A stretch of 64,000 nucleotides of DNA. Source: JAFDVL01 sp963794955. Lineage in GTDB: Bacteria; Acidobacteriota; Blastocatellia; RBC074. How positions within the stretch are numbered: position 1 is the stretch's first letter; every line of letters begins with the position of its first letter. Position numbers and translations under genes: made by a program. This document shows, one piece after another, positions 36,607-45,391 of the stretch. The notes under the pieces were generated by a model. That model was given only the letters and a program-made list of their open reading frames with translations. It ran no database searches and was not told where the DNA came from. The stretch is taken from NCBI GenBank assembly GCA_963794955.1, contig CAWCGF010000038.1:1-64000 (forward strand). Reading direction: 5' to 3'.

Positions 36607-36627
36607 GCATATTCTCCTTTGTTGCAA

Positions 36628-36790
36628 TTACCTGCCTGCCGAATTCGTCGGCACAATTGGCAGCAGAATGCGCGACGGATGTTGTGGGTCGTGGTAGATC
36701 GAATTTTCCGCTACGCGCCAACGCCTTTGTTGGTTGAGCGGCTCACCAGTGTTCGGGTTCACATCGAAGCGCGGACGTTTTTTTGAGATT
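36628..36790 (-). pseudogene. 3' remnant of a CocE/NonD family hydrolase
   Basis: In the minus frame ending with the stop at 36628-36630 there are about 50 codons reading RPRFDVNPNTGEPLNQQRRW, then RVAENSIYHDPQHPSRILLP. This is the characteristic tail of the X-Pro dipeptidyl-peptidase C-terminal domain of CocE/NonD acyl hydrolases. No start codon or catalytic domain lies upstream: beyond about 36790 the sequence is AT-rich and unrelated. The gene has lost nearly all of its 5' part by deletion. It lies 22 bases before the serine hydrolase, so both were probably once co-transcribed. Confidence 0.6.
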
Positions 36791-36902
36791 GCACATGCGG
36801 TTTGTCTTAAACATTTTCTATCCTGTGGGTAAAGAAGTTTTCCGTTACTTTATCGCAAATAAATTGGTGCCTTCGTGCCGGAGACACCACTCAGCTATAG
36901 CT

Positions 36903-37763
36903 TTAATAAGGTACGCTCCCCCGCACGGTGGCACGCTGCATACGTCGGCGCAGCGGCAACGCATAATTTGCCACCGCGCAATGTTGCGTCGCGCAGTTAT
37001 CCCACATCAACAGATCGCCGACACGCCAGTTGTGCCGGTAAATGCTCGTGGGGCGGACAATGTGTTGATACAATTCTGGCAATAACGTCGCGCTCTCTGC
37101 TGCGGGCAATCCTTCCAGCGCGACAGTGAACCCTTCGTTGACGTACAAACATTTTCTGCCTGTGACCGGATGCGTGCGAATCACCGGATGGACAACGTCG
37201 GGTATCTGCTTCAGTGCTTCGGCGCTCAACGCGGTGCGCCCTCCGGTGGTCTGGCTCATCTTCTGGTAGCGGTCGCCGTAGCGATGAAGCGCGCGCACCC
37301 CCTGGAGCCGCGCCTGCAATGCTGCTGGCAGCGTGTCGTACGCATACGTCGTACTCACAAAGAGCGTTTCGCCCAGTGCGACGCCGTCCTGCACCGGCAC
37401 TTCGAGCGCGTAAAGTAACGAGCAGCGGCTGGGCACGGCCATGTAAGAAAGATCGGTGTGCCAATATTGCCCGGCGTCCTGCATTCCGATAGGGCGATCA
37501 GCTTCGATGACATTGGAGACGATCAATAATTCCGGGGAGTCAGGTTTCAGATACTGTTTCGCCACATGAATTTCGAGTTCGCCGAACCGACGGCTGAAGG
37601 CGAGCTGTTGTTCGTCGGTCAAATGTTGATCGCGAAAGACGATCACGCTGCGGTCGTGAAAGAGGTCTTCGATCTGCGCAAACGTCGCGGCGTCCAACGG
37701 TTGGGCCAGATCGAGGCCGTTGATTTCCGCCCCCAGCGGAGCTTCACTGTAGGTAATTTGCAT
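36903..37763 (-). CDS. TauD/TfdA-family Fe(II)/2-oxoglutarate dioxygenase
   Basis: 286 residues from the ATG at 37763; upstream codons are shared with the preceding gene. TauD-fold oxygenases couple 2-oxoglutarate decarboxylation to oxidation of a small molecule. Iron ligands are readable: HxD in QYWHTDLSYMA (about residue 98) and the distal His in WDNCATQHCAVANY. The 2-oxoglutarate arginine is in LRRRMQRATVRG. The start MQITYSEAPLGAEINGLDLA is classic for the family. The substrate cannot be read: taurine, other sulfonates, aryloxyalkanoates and carnitine precursors are all used by relatives. It follows a serine hydrolase by 16 bases. Confidence 0.9.
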   Translation of the reverse strand: MQITYSEAPLGAEINGLDLAQPLDAATFAQIEDLFHDRSVIVFRDQHLTDEQQLAFSRRFGELEIHVAKQYLKPDSPELLIVSNVIEADRPIGMQDAGQYWHTDLSYMAVPSRCSLLYALEVPVQDGVALGETLFVSTTYAYDTLPAALQARLQGVRALHRYGDRYQKMSQTTGGRTALSAEALKQIPDVVHPVIRTHPVTGRKCLYVNEGFTVALEGLPAAESATLLPELYQHIVRPTSIYRHNWRVGDLLMWDNCATQHCAVANYALPLRRRMQRATVRGSVPY

Positions 37764-37779
37764 GACTGTTGCTCCTGAT

Positions 37780-39313
37780 TCATTTGCCCGTTGTCGCGGC
37801 GACATTGCTGTCTTTCCTGCGCGTGAAAACGATCTCTTTCACGCTCGGCTCCAGCAAAATCGCCACGCGATCCAACTCGCCCGCTTTGTTCATCTGGAAG
37901 GCGACTTTGCGCCCGCCCAATGTGCCGTCCGCATCTTGAAACACATCGTAGTGGATAATGCTTCAGCGTAAACGGCAGCCCGTGTAAATTCCCTTTCAAC
38001 TGCTCGCCGTCGCGCGTGATCGTCAATGTTTGATAGGCCGGATGCTCGAACTGTCCGGTGTATTCCTGCAAGGCAAGCGTCGGCTTTGTATCTTTCTTGC
38101 GTTTGGCTTCGTCGTCGGCTTTGGCTTTGGCAGCGGCTTCTTTGCCTTTGGCCTCTGCTTCCTTGGCGCGTTGGACGTGCGGCACTTCGCTCAAGCCAAG
38201 CATACGATCCAGCGCCATATTGGCGATCAATCCGCTCGCGGGCGAAGACGAATTGGTCAGCACGACCACGCCGATTTTGTCTTTGGGCAATACGGTGACA
38301 TTGGAGGTGAACCCGTCAATCCCGCCGCCATGTCGAATGGTGTGATGACCGCGATAGACGTACACTCCCCAGCCCATCCCGTAGCTTGCGTAAAATGCTT
38401 CGTCGTACCGCAAATCGCCGCCCGAGACGATTTGCGGCGTTTGCGTTTCCAGCAAGCTCCGCTCGGAAATGATTTGCTTGTCACCGACCTTGCCCTTGTT
38501 CATTTGCAGGAACAGCCAGTTGGTCATTTCGTTGACGCTGGAATTGATCGAACCGGCGGGGCCGATTTCATCAATGTTACGAAATGGAATCACTTTGACT
38601 TCGCCTTTTTCTTCGTCATACGGCAGCGAAAAATCCGCCGCTTGTTGCATCGCGGTGACCGAGAAATTGGAGTTCTTCATGCCAAGCGGTGTGAAGATGC
38701 GTTGGCGCACAAACTCTTCCCACGTCACGCCTGCGATGCGTTCAAGCAAGACGCCTGCCGTCATAAACATCAGGTTATTGTACTGATACTTCGTGTGCAG
38801 CGGCGCGCTCGGCTCTAAATAGCGCAGCCGCTCGAATAAGTCTTTCCGCGACAGCGGCGAGCCGTACCAAATAAAATCGTGACGCGGCAAGCCCGATTGA
38901 TGCGACACCAAATCACGCGGGCGAAGGTGCGTCGTTGTGTAATCGTCGGAGAACGTCAATTCCGGCAAATATGTCCTGGCAGGCTTGTCCCATTCGAGTT
39001 TCTTTTCGTCCACCAGTATACCGAGCGCCGCCGCCGTGAACGCTTTCGAGCAGGAGCCGATAGCAAACAGCGTGTCCGGCGTCACCTTCAATTGCTGTTT
39101 GACATCGCGGTAGCCGTAACCTTGTGCATACACGACCTTGCCATCCTTCACAATGGCGACGGCAATGCCGGGCACTTTCCAATCCTTCATCACCTGCGCT
39201 ACAAACCCATCAAAGCCATTCAGATTCGGCGGAGTCATTTGCGCCAAGGCGAAGGTGGAAGACAGCAGCAAAACAAACATTGAAATCATCAGTCGTAGCA
39301 TTCGGGTTATCAT
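37780..39313 (-). CDS. Secreted serine hydrolase, beta-lactamase fold with C-terminal DUF3471-like domain (one frameshift)
   Basis: It starts at 39313 with a signal peptide (LRLMISMFVLLLSSTFALAQ). The catalytic domain (about 30-385) has SxxK in IGSCSKAFTAAAL, YxN in TKYQYNNLMFMTAG and the HGGGIDGF oxyanion motif. A charged, lysine/alanine-rich helix (about 400-425) leads to a C-terminal lipocalin-like domain (LQEYTGQFEHPAYQTLTITR). An extra base near 37958 throws the frame; correcting it gives a smooth end to the stop at 37780-37782. Without the correction the frame would run on into the dioxygenase gene, which is clearly wrong. Likely an extracytoplasmic esterase or peptidase. Confidence 0.82.
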
Positions 39314-39360
39314 AGCGATTCCTGATTAATAGCGGTTTCGAGTTTGGCGGCTAATCTGAG

Positions 39361-39411
39361 CTTAATCAATTGCCACGGGCTTAATCAATTGCCACTAGCT
39401 TCAGCTAGTGG
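39361..39411. repeat. 17-bp direct repeat and REP-like palindrome
   Basis: GCTTAATCAATTGCCAC occurs at 39360-39376 and 39379-39395. The second copy runs into a 20-bp palindrome, CCACTAGCT-TC-AGCTAGTGG (39392-39411). The CAGCT core resembles the hairpins at 51160 and 62730. It lies just upstream of the serine hydrolase gene. Confidence 0.7.
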
Positions 39412-40057
39412 TCAGCAAGGTTTTACTTGATGGCGAATATAAAAAACAATTTCTCTTTTGACCAGCTTCAGCTAAAGCAGAGCGGAGGTTTTTTTTGCAC
39501 TTGGGCTGAAGCGATTGAAGGCTGTACCGTCTGTTCCACTAGCTGAAGCGAAGCTAATCCGAATTTCTCAACGACGAGTCCCCCGGCTCTGTAATCAGGT
39601 AGTTTTCTGCATGTGTCTTTATGTTTACAGAACCGGGGGAAAAACAACCCGTAAATGCTGCCGGAATATTTTTCATCTCGCTGGTCGTACTTCCGAAGAC
39701 ACGTTCTCAGCAGGCCTCTTCCAGAGCCTTTTTTCAGTCGCGATTTTTGCAATGACTACGCCGCTGCTCAGCCATGCGACTGCTGCACTCGTTCCATCGC
39801 TCGGACCAAAAACAATGCGCGCGGATAGGCGCTCGACCTTATCCGGTTTGTCTTTCTTGGCATCGCCCCTAGACAGGTTCAGGCGATTCGGCGTGCTTTT
39901 GCCTGCCAGCGATTTTCCTTAGGGAGAGGCCGCCGTTAGAGAACGCGCTGGTCTTGAAACAACCTGGGCTAACTTTTACCAGGGGCTTTGTGGCTTCATC
40001 CGTTGAGAAATTCGGGCTAGGCGCTTGCCCTTATTTGTAAGTAACTCTTTGCAAATG
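39412..40057. other. Intergenic region, no supported gene
   Basis: Frames exist on both strands (39468-39752 and 39515-39922) but neither has a ribosome site or family pattern. The second contains a hydrophobic run (FSVAIFAMTTPLLSHATAAL) that could be the start of a lost secreted protein. Several GCTGAAGC words (39462-39550) echo the palindromic repeats of the window. Confidence 0.4.
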
Positions 40058-40077
40058 AAAAAGGGAGCAAAGCTCCC
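40058..40077 (-). terminator. Intrinsic terminator of the leftward receiver gene
   Basis: On the minus strand, GGGAGC (40072-40077), loop TTT, GCTCCC (40063-40068), then a five-T run (40058-40062). It lies about 65 bases after the stop at 40144. Confidence 0.8.
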
Positions 40078-40143
40078 AATTATTAGTCGAATATCGCTTT
40101 GATCCCCTCAGTTTTAGACCGGCCTCAGCTACTAAATAGCTAG

Positions 40144-40524
40144 TTAATGGCCACGTGATGCTGGTAATACTTTTAAGATAGTCTCAAATAAATCATCCGG
40201 TTGGAAAGGCTTGGCAATTACTCCACTCGCACCTTCTATCCAAGACAAGGTCAGAGACCCGCCCTCAAACGATGACATCAGGATAATCGGTACGTGAGAA
40301 AATTCATCATCCTCCCTTACCGCCTTCATCAACTCCAAACCGCTCATTTCTGGCATTGCGATGTCAGTAAGGATCAAATCTGGTGGGTTCTGATGCAGTT
40401 CTGCAAAGGCTTCTTTTCCATTCGCCACGGACCGAACTTCAAATCCATTCATCTCCAATATGTATGTATAAAGTTCACGCTGGTCTGCATCATCCTCGGC
40501 CATTAATATGCATAGTTTGGCCAT
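40144..40524 (-). CDS. Stand-alone receiver-domain protein (CheY-like)
   Basis: 126 residues from the ATG at 40524, which has GAGGGAG upstream. It is a single receiver domain: MAEDDADQRELY (acidic pair), LILTDIAMPEMSG (phosphoacceptor Asp about residue 53), LMSSFEG (Ser in place of Thr) and IAKPFQPDD (Lys). There is no output domain, so it passes phosphate to a partner or binds a target such as a flagellar switch or another kinase. No kinase is adjacent; it lies about 290 bp from another, divergently transcribed receiver gene. Confidence 0.88.
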   Translation of the reverse strand: MAKLCILMAEDDADQRELYTYILEMNGFEVRSVANGKEAFAELHQNPPDLILTDIAMPEMSGLELMKAVREDDEFSHVPIILMSSFEGGSLTLSWIEGASGVIAKPFQPDDLFETILKVLPASRGH

Positions 40525-40811
40525 TTCTATTCTCCCTCTTGTCCGATAAGAAGCCTTTTTGTAAAGAATTAATACGAGACTAACATGCTGCCTGCAAACT
40601 TGAAGCCACAAGACATTCAGTTACAATAATATACATAATATTTCAGATGGTGGTGCCTATTATTGTTTATTACCAGGATCAGGAGTAAGCTAAACCCTCC
40701 TGACTTTTGTATATTCCAATATTTTTTCATTTGCGTTGGGCTGATAGGTAAGCCGATGGACCCTCTAACAAAACGCATCCCCAAATACCTCTGTTTCTGT
40801 TATAAGAAAAT

Positions 40812-41195
40812 ATGTTTAGAGACATCCCTATTTTGTGCGTTGATGATGATGTTGATTCCCTTGAATTAACCATGTTGTGGCTAAAGATGAATGGCTGTGA
40901 AGCTATGTCAGCATTAAGTGGTGCCGAAGCCTTGAAACTTCTTGAGAAAGAGAAGTTTGAACTTTGCATTGTCGATTATAAATTACCTGATTGTACGGGG
41001 ATCGAACTCTGCAAAAAGGCCCGCCGGAAATGGCCAACCATGCAATTTATTCTTAACTCTGCGGACATACGCCTAACCGTCCAAGCTGAGGCGGCAACAG
41101 CAGGAATGCACTTCATCTCCAAACCGACCGATCTTGACCTCTTGCATCGTCTTGTTGATAGCATTGTTCATTGTTCTACGAATCAACCTGCCTAA
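40812..41195 (+). CDS. Stand-alone receiver-domain protein
   Basis: 127 residues. Receiver fold with CVDDDVDSLELT (acidic pair), LCIVDYKLPDCTG (Asp about residue 56), FILNSADIR (Ser where Thr/Ser is expected) and FISKPTDLD (Lys). No output domain. It diverges from the other receiver gene, with about 290 bp of AT-rich sequence between, and is followed by an intrinsic terminator at 41416. Partner unknown. Confidence 0.87.
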   Translation: MFRDIPILCVDDDVDSLELTMLWLKMNGCEAMSALSGAEALKLLEKEKFELCIVDYKLPDCTGIELCKKARRKWPTMQFILNSADIRLTVQAEAATAGMHFISKPTDLDLLHRLVDSIVHCSTNQPA

Positions 41196-41810
41196 ATTAC
41201 TAGAAGCCTCATCCCGTGCATGAATCCCTGAGCGGAAATCATTCACTTCTGTGTATCGTCGAGGGACAACATCAGGTTTATTAAAACCGATCCTCGTCAT
41301 TCGGGCAGTTTAGGGAATGGCACTGAAGTTGTTAAGGCGTAGAGGGGCTTCATCTCTTCCAAAAGTTGTGAGAGAAGACACAGTTATTAAGAGGGGATAG
41401 GCTCCTCCTGTACTGGCCTGGTTTCCGTGAGTGGGACCAGGCTTTTTTCTATCTGCTTGCCAGAGGCCAGAGGTATTGAAACCTACAAAACGCGAAGGAA
41501 TCCCCATGAACTAATTCAGAGAGAAATATATTTAGTAGTAAAAGTATCCATAGCGTTAGCGGCTTGATTTATCTCCTGCCACGACACTCGGCATTTCCTC
41601 GTTTCTTCAACAAATTTCCCGCTCTCAAAAAAACTACTGTAAACTTAGTTTGCAAAGTGAAAACAATTTGACTATCACTAGCCGTAAGGCTAAACTCCAT
41701 CTCGCTTCATAAAAATAACGTTCCCTTAGATTTTTTGCTGTTAACAGATCACGTGTCCCGGAGTTTTCAGGACTGCCTGCATACCCAAATCTGCCAAAAC
41801 TGGAGGATAG
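41196..41810. other. Region upstream of the hydrogenase locus
   Basis: It begins with the 3' tail of the receiver transcript and its terminator, then about 360 bp of AT-rich sequence that must contain the promoter of the hyp operon. The TPR gene has GGAGG before its ATG. I see no clear operator or riboswitch. Frames on the minus strand here are short and featureless. Confidence 0.5.
41416..41450 (+). terminator. Intrinsic terminator
   Basis: GCCTGGT (41416-41422) pairs with ACCAGGC (41436-41442), followed by TTTTTTCT. It is 220 bases after the receiver-gene stop, so the transcript has a long 3' tail or a separate small RNA ends here. It isolates the hydrogenase locus from the genes on its left. 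Confidence 0.85.
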
Positions 41811-42806
41811 ATGAGCAATATATCCAGCACAGAATACGAGGCCGCGCTTAGAGCCATTGAGATCGAAGCCGTTACGCCTGAAGAGAAAGCCGAGATGCTC
41901 ATGGAAATCGCCATGGGCTTACAGCAAAAGCCTAAGACGGTGCGCGAGATTGAAGAAGCTGTCGCCTTGTATCAACGCGCGTTGGAACTTTGTCCCGCCA
42001 CCGCGCCTGCGCTGCGCGCCCGCATTCAAGCGCGACAAGGCACGGCGTATCAGGCGCTGCCAACAGGCGGCGCACCCGCTTTATACAAAGCGCAGGCGTG
42101 TTTTGAGCAGGCGTTGCAGGCGCTGAAAATCATCGGCACGCCGGAAGAAATCGCCGAAGTCGAAATGAATTTAGGCTTGACGTTGCAAGCGCTCGCAAGC
42201 AATGGAGCCGCGCGCATTCAGGATGCGATTCAATCCTATCACCGTGCGCTCCGCACCTTCACGCGCGAAGCTTATCCGCAGGAATTTGCGATTCTCCATA
42301 ACAATCTGGCCATTGCGTACCTTTCGATTCCGATGAGCGACGAGCGGGCCAAAATGCGTGAAGCCCTCGCCGTACAATCGTTCGAGGAAGTGCTGAAGGT
42401 CATTAACATCGTAGACCATCCGAGCGAATACGCGATGATTCAAAACAATCTGGGCAATGCGTTGCAATACGTTTCCAGCAGCCACGTGATTGAAAACAAT
42501 CTGCGCGCGCTTGAAGCCTACGACGAGGCCCTGAAAGTCCGCACGCGGCGCGACACTCCGCTCGAATATGCTAACACGCTGGCGAATAAGGCAAACGTGC
42601 TGCGCAACCTGCCCGATGACCCTGCCAATCCAGGGATAGGCAACGCGGCGAACATCCAAAAAGCGTTGGCGTTGTATCGAGAAGCGCACCAGATTTTTAC
42701 GCAATTCGGGCAAGTCGGCGGCGCACAAATCGTGGCCGAAACGCTGGCTGAGATTGAAGCAGAAACCGTTCCTGCCAGAGCATTCGGAAACGGCTTAATC
42801 CACTGA
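41811..42806 (+). CDS. TPR-repeat protein, first gene of the hydrogenase locus
   Basis: 331 residues, cytoplasmic, no signal peptide. Behind an ideal GGAGG. It is built of about six helical pairs with TPR spacing: AVALYQRALELCP, YKAQACFEQALQALK, IQDAIQSYHRALRTF, FEEVLKVINI, ALEAYDEALKVRT and ALALYREAHQIFTQF. Asparagine-rich turns (HNNLAIAYL, QNNLGNALQY, LANKANVLRNL) recur as in other TPR proteins that bind partner peptides. Genes of this type accompany group 1h hydrogenases in other phyla, so a scaffolding or assembly role is likely. No direct evidence exists for its partner here. Confidence 0.75.
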   Translation: MSNISSTEYEAALRAIEIEAVTPEEKAEMLMEIAMGLQQKPKTVREIEEAVALYQRALELCPATAPALRARIQARQGTAYQALPTGGAPALYKAQACFEQALQALKIIGTPEEIAEVEMNLGLTLQALASNGAARIQDAIQSYHRALRTFTREAYPQEFAILHNNLAIAYLSIPMSDERAKMREALAVQSFEEVLKVINIVDHPSEYAMIQNNLGNALQYVSSSHVIENNLRALEAYDEALKVRTRRDTPLEYANTLANKANVLRNLPDDPANPGIGNAANIQKALALYREAHQIFTQFGQVGGAQIVAETLAEIEAETVPARAFGNGLIH

Positions 42807-42828
42807 TTTTGGTAGCAAAGGAGCATCT

Positions 42829-43059
42829 ATGTTTGATTCCCCTGCCCCAGTTCTGGGGTTCATACTTTCGACCTCTTCCATTGCACTTTCCTTGCTGACG
42901 GGACTGCTCTGCGCCTTGCTGGGTGGAGCGGCGATGGGCATTAAGCTGGCCGGCAAAGACCTTGGCAATGAAATGGCCGGGATGATGGGCGCGCTATATG
43001 GCGCAACGCACGCCATCCCCGTCATCATCATCGGGCTAGTGATTTTGGCTTTCATCTGA
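42829..43059 (+). CDS. 76-residue two-helix membrane protein in the hydrogenase locus
   Basis: It starts 23 bases after the TPR gene behind AAAGGAG. Two hydrophobic helices (about 10-35, LGFILSTSSIALSLLTGLLC, and about 55-76, HAIPVIIIGLVILAFI) are linked by a Gly/Met-rich loop (GAAMGIKLAGKDLGNEMAGM). The helices contain many small residues, which favours packing against another helix. No enzymatic motif is visible. The product may anchor or organise the hydrogenase at the membrane. Confidence 0.7.
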   Translation: MFDSPAPVLGFILSTSSIALSLLTGLLCALLGGAAMGIKLAGKDLGNEMAGMMGALYGATHAIPVIIIGLVILAFI

Positions 43060-43069
43060 GAGGTGAATT

Positions 43070-43294
43070 ATGTGGGGCATGTTTCTGAACTCGGCGCAGT
43101 TGTTTCTCAAAGGCAAAATGTTTCGTGACCCGGCGCATGTCTTTCGGCAATCCGCAATTGGCATCGCGATTGGCGTCGTGCTATTCGTCGTCTTAGCGAA
43201 AGTCGGGTTGCCGATTTGGGTGGCAGCAGGCATCGCTTCGCTCGTGACAGGCGCGGCGCAACCGTATCTTTTCAAAGACCTGAAATACAACTAA
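43070..43294 (+). CDS. 74-residue membrane protein in the hydrogenase locus
   Basis: It begins 11 bases after the previous small gene, behind GAGAGGTG. A basic amphipathic N-terminus (MWGMFLNSAQLFLKGKMFRD) is followed by a hydrophobic hairpin (about 29-66: IGIAIGVVLFVVLAKVGL and WVAAGIASLVTGAAQPYL). The tight spacing of the two small membrane genes suggests they act as a pair. Family unknown to me. A role in tethering or in quinone access for the hydrogenase is speculative. Confidence 0.7.
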   Translation: MWGMFLNSAQLFLKGKMFRDPAHVFRQSAIGIAIGVVLFVVLAKVGLPIWVAAGIASLVTGAAQPYLFKDLKYN

Positions 43295-43298
43295 AACA

Positions 43299-44181
43299 AT
43301 GGCTGAACAGGCAACACAATTTGCGGACTCTGCTGCCGAGTTGGAGCGGCTGACCAGTGACATCGGCAAGGTGGAAGCGTTGATCGCCACGTGGGAAGAA
43401 GAGTCGCATCAACTCACGGCGCAAGCCTTAAAATCAGGCATTGATGAGTTGCATAAAGAAGCCTTCAAACGACTTGATTCGCGCGTTGAAGGATGACTCG
43501 GCTGCCGGAGCTAAATTACGTGAAGCCTTGCAGGATCGCGTGGTGTACGGTGTGCTGCTCTATCACGGCTTGGTCAAAGAGCCGCTGCAATTGCGGCTTG
43601 AAACCGCACTCGCCGAAGTGCGACCAATGTTGCAAGGACACGGCGGCGATGTCGAATTGGTTGCGGTGAAACCGCCGGACACAGTCGAAATTCGTTTGGT
43701 CGGATCATGCCACGGCTGCCCGGCTTCAGGGCAAACCCTAGCCGAAGGCATTGAAAAGGCGATTCACCATCATTGCCCCGAAATTATTCACATCAAGCAG
43801 GTCAGTCGTGGTGCCAGCGAAACCAACGGGCAGCAGCTTCATTTCATCAGTCCGTTTGCATCAAGCGCAGCACACGGCTGGGTTGCGGCAGGCGAATTTA
43901 TTGACATCCCAAACGGCAGTATCAGGGAGCGCAAAATCAAGGATCGTTCCGTTCTGCTGTATCGCAATGGCGATGAAGTCAGTTGCGTAGACAACGCCTG
44001 CGCGCATCTTGGCATGCCGCTCGAAATGGGCGAGATTCAAGACGGCATCATTACTTGTAGCTATCACGGCTTTCGTTATTTGCTGGCGACAGGCGAATGC
44101 CTGACCGTGCCGGAAGTGCAATTGAAAGTTCACGCCGTGCGCGTCAAAGGGACAGCGGTGGAAGTTCGATTAGAGGAGTAA
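43299..44181 (+). CDS. NifU-domain/Rieske ferredoxin fusion (one frameshift)
   Basis: N-terminal coiled region (about 1-95: ELERLTSDIGKVEALIATWE), then a NifU C-terminal-type domain with SCHGCPASGQTL (the CxxC that holds a cluster), then a Rieske-type [2Fe-2S] domain with both ligand pairs, CAHLG (CxH) and CSYHG (CxxH). An extra base near 43480 shifts the frame between KRL and RALKDD; correction gives about 293 residues. Rieske centres of this ferredoxin type are electron carriers. Within the locus it is the best candidate to take electrons from the hydrogenase small subunit or to deliver iron-sulfur clusters to it. No signal peptide, so cytoplasmic. Confidence 0.82.
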
Positions 44182-45391
44182 ATGCCACAAACCATGCGCG
44201 TCAGTTTAGCTCCCACGCAACGCCCGGCTGAAACGGCGGGCGCGGCGTCGGGCTCGTGCGTTGCTCCACAGCAAAGGCGCAAGCGTCATCCTGGGCGCGG
44301 TCAACGAGGCCTTAGTTATCCCTGTGACGCCGACACCACACACGATGTTTGGCCCACGCGGCGGATGGTTATGTGAAGACGGCTCGCTGTGGATGGCGGA
44401 TACCGGGCATCATCGCTTGCTCGGCTGGAAGCAATGCCCGGACGTAGACAATACGCCCGCAGATTTCGTCATCGGGCAACCAAACTTTTTCCACGAAGGC
44501 CGCAACGCCAAAGGCGAAGTCACCGCCCAATCGCTGAACGTGCCAACGGGTGTCGCGCAATGTGGCAATGGCCTGGCCGTAGCCGATGCGTGGAATCATC
44601 GCGTTTTGCTCTGGCACGAACGACCAACATCCAGTCACGTGCCTGCAGATGTTGTGTTAGGGCAGGATGCTTTCAGTAACGCAGCAGGCAATCACAGCAG
44701 CGATGCGCCCACCGCTACGACGTTGTTCTGGCCTTACGGCGTGCATTGGGACGGCACGCGTTTGTGGGTGGCAGACACGGGCAACCGCCGCGTGCTGATG
44801 TGGAATGGAGTACCCGCACGCAATGGTCAAGCGGCGGATTTGGTGTTAGGTCAGCCCAATTTCAATTCACGCAATGAAAATGGCGGTGGCGATCCGAATG
44901 CGACGAGTATGCGCTGGCCACACGCGATTGCGCTTTGGCGTGACAGGCTTTGCGTAACCGATGCCGGCAACAGCCGCGTGATGATTTGGCAAAGCCTTCC
45001 GCAAAGCAACAATGCGCCCTGCGATGTCATGATCGGACAACGCGATTTTACCTGCGTAGACCATAATCAATCCGCCTATTGGCCGAGCGCCGCCAGTCTG
45101 AATATGCCGTATGGCATCAGCGTAGTGAATGATTACTTGCTCGTCGCCGACACCGCGAGTTCACGCTTGCTCGGCTGGCATTATAACGATTGCGAAACCG
45201 GAGCCGCTGCCAGTTTGCTTGCTGGACAACCAGATTTTCAGGCCAAAGGCGACAACCGCTGGGGCAGGCCACAGCGCGATAGTTTGTGCTGGCCGTATAA
45301 TCTGATGGCTGCGGGCAACAATGTTCTCGTATGCGATTCCGGCAATAATCGCGCGCTGCTCTGGCAGCTTTCTGATGAAGTCAAACAATGA
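44182..45391 (+). CDS. NHL-repeat beta-propeller protein in the hydrogenase locus (one frameshift)
   Basis: It starts at 44182 (MPQTMRVSLAPTQ), one base after the Rieske gene. The frame shifts near 44255 and continues to 45391, about 400 residues in all. At least six NHL blades are readable through the recurring pattern of ADTGHHRLLGW, VADAWNHRVLLW, VADTGNRRVLMW, VTDAGNSRVMIW, VADTASSRLLGW and CDSGNNRALLW, alternating with FVIGQPNF-like strands. No signal peptide. NHL proteins are found beside group 1h hydrogenases in Actinobacteria and Acidobacteria; their role there is not known but fits a protein-interaction platform. Its stop overlaps the hypF start. Confidence 0.82.

Noticed and set aside
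39515..39922. 135-residue protein
   Set aside because: No ribosome site or family pattern; overlaps a similar frame on the other strand. A hydrophobic run alone is not enough.
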